Below are positions 55,750-64,000 of a stretch of DNA of 64,000 bases, one piece after another. Under the pieces are notes generated by a model. The model made no database searches, was not told the origin of the DNA, and worked only from the letters and a program-made list of their open reading frames with translations. Location of the stretch: contig OZ024892.1 of NCBI GenBank assembly GCA_964017195.1, positions 10,524,866 to 10,588,865 on the forward strand, written 5' to 3'. Every line of letters starts with the position of its first letter. The first letter of the stretch is position 1. Both the position numbers and the translations under genes were made by a program. This DNA is from Siderastrea radians (lineage: Eukaryota; Cnidaria; Anthozoa; Scleractinia; Rhizangiidae).

Positions 55750-56935
55750 TGTTTTTGAAATCGTTCAAGATAGGCTTCAACGTGGCTTGAATTTTGCCTT
55801 TACGAAACTGATTTTTTGAGATCCAAAGTGAAACTACCGGTAGATGAAAAACAGTATCACTGGGAAAGCAGTTTCTATTTTGAACTGCCAAACTCATAAT
55901 TGATTCCGTCATAGCTAGTTAATCAAAACAAACGTAAATACAAACGGTTTATAGTTCGAAGGGCCAAACACAACAGTGGCACAAAAACATGCACTTGGTG
56001 CCTAACACGGAAAACTGCGCGGCTGAGTGAAGTTGATAACATTCTCAAGTCGATCTGATACAAGTACGATATTTTTACAATATTAATATTTGGCTTTTTT
56101 GATATTCGGTACCGATATCATGACGTTATTGCTCAAGTTTCGTGCTATGAGGACATCGCTCAAGATAAATTCGATTGTAGTGGATACGCCTAACAAGTAA
56201 ACAGACGTAAAAATTGGATTAGTCAAATGCTTGTTCTCAAAAGCTGAGAATTGTACTCCATGGAAAAAATGTTCGTTACGGACAAGTGGAATGGCCCTGC
56301 ACAGGAAATTTTTTTCAAAAAGACACGTGAGCAGTATCGAACAGTATCAAAATAACCATTATTGTTCGAGGGTATAGGTGATGACTTATTTCATTGATGT
56401 CGTCCCACAAGTTGTGATTTGTTTTTTTTTTGTTTTGTTTTTGTTTTTTGTTGTTGTTGTTTTTTTTTTCGATTTTGTTTTTGTTTCTCGTTTTTTGGCG
56501 TGATCGGTTTCGGTTTGCTAAACATACATTTGTTACTTAATTGAAAGAAGATTGTCATATCCAAATCACTCCGTGAACATGTTTAGAATAGACTTTCAGT
56601 TTCATTTTATATTTTTTCCACCCGTCAAAAGGAATAAATCGGGACGCAGTAAAGTTCAATTAGCAACCGCTGATGCATGAACCGATCGACCAACCGGTCA
56701 ATGACAAGATAATTGGAATATTTATCAGTAATCAATTTTTGACTACATGAAGATAATATATACATGTGGTACAATTTGTGAATACAATGTAGTATTTTGG
56801 AATGTTTGATAAAAATTGATTCCCACACGGGCGAAAACATCGGCGTTTCTTCCTTCGTTTCTTTCATACGGGCATGGCCCATGTGCCTAATGTCGAACAT
56901 GGACGAAAACTCCTATCAAAGTTTTTGGTTACTTT
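55750..56935. other. Intergenic, only a T-rich tract
   Basis: AT-rich. A T/G-rich tract runs from 56418 to about 56495 (TTTTTGTTTTG and TTGTTGTTG units). No gene or paired repeat seen. Confidence 0.5.
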
Positions 56936-56939
56936 GGAA

Positions 56940-57215
56940 GTGAAAGGCGTGGCAATGTTGTTTTCTCATTCAGCGCGTTGGAACTCTCGATCGCAGTTTC
57001 GATCGGAAGTTCGGAGGTGCGTTGCATTGTGATGTATCCTGAGACAAGAACCATTACTCCACATTGACTCTCCCTACCCTGGTATATAAATGGGCACCAG
57101 GGATCCCTAAGGAATCCTAACAACTATCATCCGATCCAGGGATGGGGGAGGTGTGGTAATAATGCTCCTAGTCGCTTCATGCTACCACAAACTGGTTTAT
57201 CCTCTACAGCTGTGA
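56940..57215 (+). mobile_element. SINE-like element
   Basis: Contains GGTATATAAATGGGCACCAG, ATCCGATCCAGGGATGGGGG and CTAGTCGCTTCATGCTACC, the module order of the SINE family seen at 1955-2215 and 35136-35890. Confidence 0.55.
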
Positions 57216-57224
57216 ACAGTCCTG

Positions 57225-57490
57225 GTAGAAATCCTGTAAGGGTCCTTCAGGATTTTCTAGGGTCCCACAGGATCCTAAGATCACACAGTATCCTACCCAG
57301 TACCAGTATCCTTTAAAATCTTTTAGGATCCTGCACAAGGATCCTTGCAACTGATGGTCTTTGCAGGGACCTTACGGATCTTTGCAGGATCCGATCCTCA
57401 AGTATCGTTACAGGAGCCTGACGGATCGTTGCAGGAAGCTCAAAGATAATAATAATAATAATAATAATAACAATAATAATAATAATAATA

Positions 57491-57527
<37 letters not shown>

Positions 57528-58165
57528 ATATAGCGCTGTTTCTACAAAGTATCCAACAACGCTTTCCAATACTTAAAATAAATTGTAAATTAATTATATA
57601 ATACAGTATCAATTAAAAATACTTTTAAAAGATAGATCTTAAGCTACAAAGTATTAATTGCGCTTAACAATATTTACAGTTAAACAACAAAATAATTATG
57701 TAATACATTGGCAATTAAAAATACGCTTAAAAAGAAAGGTCTTCAGCTTAGATTTAAAAGTAGTTAACAACTTGCAGCTCCTCATATCCTCTGGAAGAGA
57801 GTTCCATAGTACTGCTGGTGCTATCTATGAAAATGTTCTTTGACCATTCGTCTTAAGATTGCATCTAGGTATAACAAACAAAGATTTACTAGAGGAGCGC
57901 AACATTCTGAGGGAATATATGGCGATAAAAGTTTACGTAGATAAATGGGCGCCATGTCATTTAAAGATCGTGGCAGGAACCTCAAGGATCTTTGCAGGGT
58001 TATGCAAGATCCTTGAAGATCTTTGAGGATTAAAGGTGAAGATCCTTAAGGATCCCCTTCAAGATCTTCAAAGATCCTTATGAAGATCTTCCAAGATCTT
58101 TAAAAGATCCCTCCAAGATTTTCTCCAGGGATAGCATTACCCTGATCAGGATTCTGGGATTGGAT
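57225..58165. repeat. AGGATCC-rich palindromic repeat region split by a LINE
   Basis: Both flanks of the LINE at 57448-57972 are packed with AGGATCCTT and AAGATCTTC palindromes (57225-57430 and 57973-58165), so one older repeat appears to have been interrupted. Confidence 0.5.
57448..57972 (-). mobile_element. 5'-truncated LINE with AAT/GAT tail
   Basis: The minus strand keeps fragments of a polyprotein end (LLSPYIPSECCAPL, then YYGTLFQRI and a KLKTF-like tail through stops) and a 3' end GCGCTATATAAA joined to CAT/TTA microsatellite units. GCAGGAAGCTCAAAGAT (57431) and GCAGGAACCTCAAGGAT (57973) may be its 17-bp target duplication, 15 of 17 identical. Confidence 0.55.
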
Positions 58166-58169
58166 CCTA

Positions 58170-60760
58170 ACTAAGGTGAGGCTTTTGTTTTACATTTAGG
58201 ACACGTCTTAATCTAAGAGCCCGGCCTTAATCAGGCCTCTGATTCTGCTTTTACCAGTGACCAGAGGCCCCTCCAGATCTAGATTATTCAGTTTCCTCTC
58301 TTCCCCAGCGGTTACCTAGGAAACTTTGGAGTTGGGTTACAATCTACCTAGGAAGCCTCTCATGACAGAGGAGAGAGTCATCAGTTATAAACCTTGCGGT
58401 CGTTTATCAGACGTCGTTTTCCTCCCGGGGTGGGGGGAGATGGAAGCAGTAGGTCAGGGGACACGCCTTATATCTTCCGTTTGTGTTATAGGCCTTGGTT
58501 TTAAATCTTAAACAGGGACTGCGGAGGGGGAGGGGCTGGTAGGGCTTCCGCTTTTTGCTTGGCTTCATTTTATAGGGCTCCAGAAGACATGGATAATGTA
58601 TGAATTTTACCACTCGAAAGTAACAAATCGGGCCTAATCTTGCATATACGCTCCACGAAGTCAAAGGCTCGGCAAAGCTGCACGGCAGCAGTAATATTCT
58701 CACAGGCGTTTCTACCATATGGCAGACACGGATGAAGGGAACTAGGGCGATGTGCCCATATGCTCGACGATGCTCGACGAGCTACATACTCAGACTCGTA
58801 CCCAGTCGCCACTTATTTGATTCCTTCTCGCATTGGAATTTGGGAAGACGATCAATACGTGCAAAGCCAATTTTGGGAAGGAGGGAGAAAAAGTGACGTC
58901 GCTTCGCATTTTCTTCTGTCCTTCCCTTGATGCACCACGCACTCACCAAATCCCACCATAAACCAGAGCGAGTACGTACGAGTCTGAATTCAGGCTGCGT
59001 GCAAGACCAGCCTGGTTTGCCCGTGCCTAAAGCCATAAGTTTTTGAGGATTTGGGGTTGTTTGTAAATACATTTATTACCAGTCCGGGACATATCCATTT
59101 CTGGATATATATTTTCCTGCGATGTGAAATAAAAGCGATGTGAAATGTGAAATAAAAGCGATGTGAAATGACAAATTTGAATCGATTTCGTGGCCTACGA
59201 ACCGAGGCCCTCGATTTCCACGCGAAGTCAATCGATCTAAAGAACACTTGACTGTCAATGAAGTGGGATCGATGTGGAAAACTTATAGCGGAGAAATCCT
59301 GTTTGGTGTAGAAAGCCACGCTTTTTTATTTCCGAATGGTAAGAGTTTGAAAGCAAGTGAAGATAAATTCCTTTGAACTGCAGCCGATACGTCTCTCAGA
59401 ATATTTCAAGCAATTCCTGGAACTCATGCAGTAAAATAATTGAGTTCGATGTTTTATTGGCATGGGGATTCATTTTGTTGTATTTATTTCATTGAGTCAA
59501 TCGATTCAGAAAGAAAACACACCATTTTAACGTTGGAACCTAGACTTCCTCAAAAGTTCTTCGCTGCTCATTTCCAGTTCTGGTGGTGGGCCCGTGTTTT
59601 CTGGTTTTTCACGCTTCCCAAAGCGTGCTTCCGAAAAAAACTCGGAGCTCGACTTGTGGGCAAGTCTACTTGAAACGGAAATGAAACGCGCGAATTTCAT
59701 TGGCTTTTGAAAATCGCTGTTCGTCGAAGTTCAACGTGAACTGATGTCGCTGAAGGAAAACTTCATGGTTTTATTTCTCTGAAAAAAAATTTTGTTTTCG
59801 TCCGAATCATACCCAAAAAGTAAGGTTAATTTAGTTGGGAAGCGTTCTTCGTTACTGACAGGGACAAACAAGAAGAACTCGTGGAGCCTTGAAGTCGTGC
59901 TTGTCAAGGTGGAAATGTGGCGGCATTTAGCCAAGAACAAGTGAATGATGAAGCTTTTAAATAACAAAGAAAGTACTTCCACCTGTCCTTGGCTCTCAGT
60001 TGTGCTCAGGTTGTTTTTCGAGCAAACTATATGCTGGAAGCTAAACATCAACCAGTTGCGTAGGAAATTACGAGTTTTAGTCGGGCTTTACCAACGCCGG
60101 CTGAGCTAGCGAGGATGGACTTTTAAAAAACGTTATTTACATTGATCTCTCGGCAAGAACAAGACTGTTTTTGAGGAATGAAGGTACTTAAGGTTAACAA
60201 TACTCAGTTTTGTTTCCCTGAGAGCAAATAACTAAAGCGGTGAGTTGCAAGTTTCAAGCTTAATTCTGATCAAAATTTAAGCTTATGTAAACCGGTTAAC
60301 GACAAAACTATTTGCGAGTTGTTTTCAAGTTGAGTTTTTTCCACTATAAAGAGAACTGTTACTGAGGGAGCAATTGCTAGGAAATATTTCGCTTCTAGTT
60401 TTCACGGTCATGGCAAATTAATTTAAAGGTCGTTTTCGCTCCTTTTTTCAGCATGTTTTGACTTACCGGTTGCGATATAAACTTACGGGCTCTCAAGTTG
60501 AAATTATAAATACTTTTGGCTTCGCAATTCTGAAGTGAAAGCTTTCAGAGAGTTTCTGTAAAATAAAAAGCTTTTAATCTAGCTTTCACTCGTTTTTATG
60601 TATCGCGTCTAAGAGATTAGCCTACTATTTCTTCAATGTATAAAATTACTGCCACAAAGTGTCCAAAATGGATCCAAGGCCTTTCAAATTTTGCGGTCCG
60701 TACAGTAAACTGATACGGCCCGCAAAATTGACCTATCACAGAGCGCGTACTAACTGAGAG
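58170..60760. other. Intergenic or intronic, no gene I can support
   Basis: Several 60-110-codon open frames on the minus strand overlap one another and match nothing I recognise. A tandem GCGATGTGAAAT unit (59117-59168) is the only repeat seen. If the tentative gene at 61280-62525 is real, this would be an intron or hold further exons. Confidence 0.4.
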
Positions 60761-60765
60761 ATATA

Positions 60766-61047
60766 GAGCGGTTTTCATTTGAGTGTCGAAAGTAATTCGC
60801 GTTTTGCTTTGGTTTTGCTTTACTTCGCTCTGTGATTGGTTGAAAAATTTCGCGCCACTTTCTCCACCAATCAGAAGTAAAACTCAAACCAATCGCGACT
60901 TGCTCGCACGCGTTTTCCCGCGCTTGACGCCGGTGACATGTATTTGCTTCCAGTTCTGATTGGTTGATTGGGTAATTTGTGTTTGTTGTGATTGGCTGGG
61001 GTAATTACTTTGGTTTTGGTTTTACGACACTCATTTGAAAACCGCTC
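60766..61047. mobile_element. Tc1/mariner-like MITE
   Basis: Inverted ends GAGCGGTTTTCATTTGAG and CTCATTTGAAAACCGCTC (23 bp, two mismatches), with TA on both sides (60764-60765, 61048-61049). 282 bp, several ATTGGTTGA motifs inside, non-coding. Confidence 0.75.
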
Positions 61048-61279
61048 TAATAAAACTGGTTAAGATTTCCTTTACTTCACATGAAAAAGGGGCCTTTTCC
61101 GTGTGAAGCAAAGGAAATAGGAGACGTCTGCACGCAGGCTAGTTAGGATTCAATGTTTTGCCTTTTTTTTCTGGGCTTTGGCTGGAACTAAAGGGAAGGG
61201 AATAGCAGTTTATCACTTTGTAAATGATACTTTAAACGCGTAAAGTTAAAAATAGAAAATTTCAGCTACATACGCTTAC

Positions 61280-61322
61280 CTTGCTGGAGAGTCCTCCATG
61301 TCGATGCCAGCGCGAATAAGCC
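61280..61322 (-). CDS. Tentative exon 2 of an unidentified gene
   Basis: 43 bp between acceptor CATTCCAG and donor AAG/GTAAGC, both close to consensus. Read in the phase set by the exon at 62501-62525 it gives GLIRAGIDMEDSPA without a stop and ends with AG of a split codon. I do not recognise the protein and could not place a third exon with confidence. Confidence 0.4.
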
Positions 61323-61839
61323 CTGGAATGAATAAATTATAATAATTATGGTTGGCGGGAAAACGTAAGGTAGGGGGTTGGGGTTGGGATGTGAGAAGAA
61401 TGGTTTTGGTGGGGATCAGAAGATAACGTTAATAATGTAGCGTGGCTTAACCTTTGTTGTTCGTCTTTTCAGCGATCTTGTGTGCAACCAGAGAAGGATA
61501 ACATTTAGCAATCCCCTGCAATGACTGTTCTTATGATTGTTCTTAAAGTCATGCATGCCCTTGGGATACATTTCGTTTGTTCAAATTTTTTGATAAATCC
61601 TCTTAGAATCTGTGTCCGAAGCCTACATTTTTAGTCGCAAATGACCAATGCACTAAGAATGCATGCAGTAAATATCCGTCTCAAAGAAACCAGATTTGTC
61701 AATTTTTCACGGAGAAAATGTTGTCGCCTTTGCCGGGAGGTTGTGCTCTCGCCGCAACTGCTACGGCCCCTGCTAGCATCATAAAGTGTCAACTACTTCT
61801 TTGACCACAACCACACCTGTGATTTCAGCATTACGTGTT

Positions 61840-62046
61840 CAATGTGGAATCCAGGCATTTGCTCAGTTTAAGCGTCCAGAATGCACTAGATTGCATCTTA
61901 GAGAACGTCAATTTAAAAAATTTTCCGGGGGAGCTGGATCCCCTTAGGAAGTCGCGCCGTTGGCGCGACGGAGGGGCCCATATTGCCACTATACTATATC
62001 TCTCGGCCCCCTCTATCACATAATCCTCCGTCCGCCCCTGTTCGCG
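61840..62046 (-). repeat. Possible hAT-type remnant with a perfect hairpin
   Basis: The minus strand starts CAGGGGCGGACGGAGGATTA, like hAT ends, but no clear partner end is seen. Inside, GTCGCGCC-GTT-GGCGCGAC (61951-61969) is a perfect 8-bp stem. Confidence 0.35.
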
Positions 62047-62500
62047 GCAGCAGCTGAAAAATCGATTTCTTTCTTATTTTGCATATAATTAGGCATTGGT
62101 AAAGCTAGAAACCTGATGTGGTTCGTTTTCCCCAGAAGCGCTTTATTTGCGAACAAAAACGAGAAAATCGATTCTCAGGTTCGAGAGGTCAAAATCACAG
62201 AAAATTAATCTTGAAAATCAGTACTATAAACTTGCATCGCGCTGGTAAACTAAAGCGCAGAGAAAAAGATAGGCACTTTCTATCGACAGAACAAGTCTTT
62301 TTCATTAACTAGACAGTTGTAAAACAGCAGTAGCGAAGTCTACTGATCACAAACAATTCCAAACTGAAAGGCAGGTTATGACGATCACGTAGAAACTGAT
62401 TTGGAACCTAACTTCTGTGAAATAATTTAACATGTGCCATAATTCTAAATGGTCTCAATCCTCATTCAATATACAGCACAAACATTGAAATACACCATAC

Positions 62501-62525
62501 CTTGAAACTGGCTTGGGTTATCCAT
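62501..62525 (-). CDS. Tentative first exon of an unidentified gene
   Basis: The ATG at 62525 opens MDNPSQFQ and runs into donor CAAG/GTATGG in phase 1, which the 61280-61322 exon completes. Two short exons agreeing in phase is modest evidence. Product unknown; it would be transcribed leftwards. Confidence 0.4.
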
Positions 62526-62598
62526 GCTACTTTGTTTGGGACCACTTCCAACTCAGCAAAGTTTTAACAAAAGGGGCTTGGTGCAGTTGAATTTTGCC

Positions 62599-62922
62599 CC
62601 CCCCCCCGGGGGGAGGGTACTGCCTAGTAATAGGCTAATGGGGATGTGCCGCTGGATGGGGTCGCATTTTTACGACTGGATTGACTATAATGGGGTTGCA
62701 TTTTCAATAGGAGCTAATAGAGTTACTAGAATGGGGTTGCACATTTGCGGGATTTCAGGGGTAAGTAAATTCCGGCAAGTAAGGATTTGGAGTATATTTG
62801 CCCAAAAGTGACTAACATGGGGTCTATAATTGGCTACAGAATAGACTATAATGGGATAGGGGCTCGGAGAGGCCAGCGGCACATACCCAGCAAAAATTGA
62901 CCCAAGTTCCCCCCCCCCCGGG
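62599..62922. mobile_element. GC-capped non-autonomous element, copy C, 9-bp target duplication
   Basis: AATTTTGCC flanks both sides (62590-62598 and 62923-62931). The ends are C-run plus GGGGGGAGGGTACT and GTT plus C-run plus GGG. The interior repeats ATGGGGTTGCA motifs. Confidence 0.7.
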
Positions 62923-63317
62923 AATTTTGCCGTACACAAAAAAAACACGGGAACATTTGCTTCTTTAACCAAACGGGCTCGCTCTACTTCATTCTTGTTA
63001 ATTTCCAGCGTTAACATTATTTTGCGTTCCAAAAAGAGGAAGAAAAAGCCTGAAATGGCCGATTTTGACGTTTCCACCCTGTTCTGTTCCTTCGTGAGCA
63101 AATTTTCTTTGTACATTTGTTTGCATTGCATTACCAAATACCGTGACTAAATTCTTTAACCAAATTTGGATATATGATGTCACAGGTGTAGCATATTAGA
63201 TGTCACGTTTTGTCGTGGTTTGCACAGAAAGCTCACAACGATAACACCAGTATCGTTCATTTTTTTTCTTCTTCGACTTATGCCGCCGAATGCTCGATGT
63301 TTACTGAAAGTCGCTCT

Positions 63318-63418
63318 TAAGTATTTGGGTGTTCCGCCGGCGTTCCGGGATTAAGTATTCCGGCGTTCCGGATTTAAGTATTCCGGCATTCCGGCGTTCG
63401 GGCGTTCCGGGTTTAAGT
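63318..63418. repeat. Tandem TTCCGGCGTTCCGG repeat
   Basis: Four to five ~22-bp units of TTAAGTATTCCGGCGTTCCG with drift, ending at the next element. Confidence 0.75.
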
Positions 63419-63429
63419 ACATGCCGAGA

Positions 63430-63859
63430 CCCGGAGGGGTACTCCATTATATAAGCTATATACTTTTTAGGTATATGCGGCACCAAAGAGTATGGTTTTT
63501 GGGCCTTTTTGGTCTGAAATAGGGTTTAGATTTTGACCATTTTGGTCTGAAATACGGTGAGGTTTGTGCACTCTGATATGGGGTCTGGTAGGGTTCTTAC
63601 AAGAAGCTATCTTGTTATTAATTTTCTTCTCCAAAGAACTGAGGTTTGATTAACATTGGGAATTTAATCTTGAAGCCCTTCTCAAATGTTTACACAAACA
63701 AAATAGGGTTAGGGACGGGTCTGAAATAGGGTATCAAATTTTGGGTCAGGTCTGAAATAGGGTAGGGAAAATCACATATTTTGGTCTGAAATAGGGCAAG
63801 GGTTTCCAGAAGCGCGTCGCACACCCCCACCCAAATCTTCGGGAAGTGCCCCCCCCGGG
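63430..63859. repeat. GC-capped non-autonomous element, copy D
   Basis: Left CCCGGAGGGGTACTCC, right GGGAAGTGCCCCCCCCGGG. The interior has at least five copies of GGTCTGAAATAGGGT. Reverse-orientation relative of 47736-48098. The last 140 bp of the window show nothing else. Confidence 0.7.
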
Positions 63860-64000
63860 TATGGGAAAAGTGAACTTCTTGTGTCGAATAAAAATAACAA
63901 AAATAACGAAAAACTCAAAAGTCCGCGTGAAACCTCACCACCACCACCACTCTCATCACCACTCTGTGAAAAAAGGAAGCGGTTTTTGCAGATAGCAAAT

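Noticed and set aside
58407..59319. Overlapping minus-strand open frames of 60-109 codons
   Set aside because: They overlap in different frames and none shows a family signature. A spliced reading to the 61280 exon could be constructed but is not unique.
63318..63418. CRISPR-like array
   Set aside because: Units are contiguous without unique spacers, in a eukaryotic context. It is a simple tandem repeat.

Overview
The window is metazoan nuclear DNA, most likely from an anthozoan cnidarian such as a stony coral. The evidence is AT-rich introns with clean GT/AG splice sites, an EML5/6-type gene very close to the vertebrate protein, short cell-surface TSP1-repeat genes, and a dense load of MITE, SINE, LINE and Crypton fragments. 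No prokaryotic operon, rRNA or CRISPR array is visible. The species cannot be fixed from sequence alone.

1-34.3 kb: one large minus-strand gene, an EML5/EML6-like microtubule-associated protein. I traced 28 coding exons from the start codon at 34265 down to 540. All 27 exon junctions keep phase and together encode about 1631 residues: two complete HELP plus WD40 (TAPE) units and part of a third. The last exons, about 330 residues by comparison with the family, lie beyond the left edge. The introns carry most of the repeats: a 108-bp higher-order tandem repeat, a 1.4-kb tetranucleotide block with a rearranged partial copy 1.6 kb away, a Kolobok-like TTAA transposon relic with a nested LINE piece, and many inverted-repeat elements.

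34.3-49.6 kb: the upstream flank of EML with repeats, then a minus-strand cluster of intronless TSP1-repeat genes, each with one N-terminal membrane segment and four TSP1 repeats (39033-39827 and 45243-46082), plus a decayed third copy (44060-44420). Between them lies a Crypton-type tyrosine recombinase fossil interrupted by a retrotransposon insertion. A perfect 195-bp tandem duplication and a LINE reverse-transcriptase remnant follow.

49.6-55.8 kb: two plus-strand, intronless GT4-type (GT-B fold) glycosyltransferase genes, about 95% identical in protein, in a tandem duplication of about 4.4 kb that includes parts of the 5' and 3' flanks. Their bacterial-type appearance and lack of introns make them the best candidates here for a transferred gene family.

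55.8-64 kb: mainly repeats (a 5'-truncated LINE with a microsatellite tail, SINE, Tc1/mariner-like and GC-capped MITEs). There is a tentative minus-strand gene start from two phase-matched small exons (62501-62525 and 61280-61322).

Nothing in the window shows the genes acting as one pathway. EML is cytoskeletal, the TSP1 proteins are predicted to be at the cell surface or secreted, and the glycosyltransferases would modify glycans or lipids.
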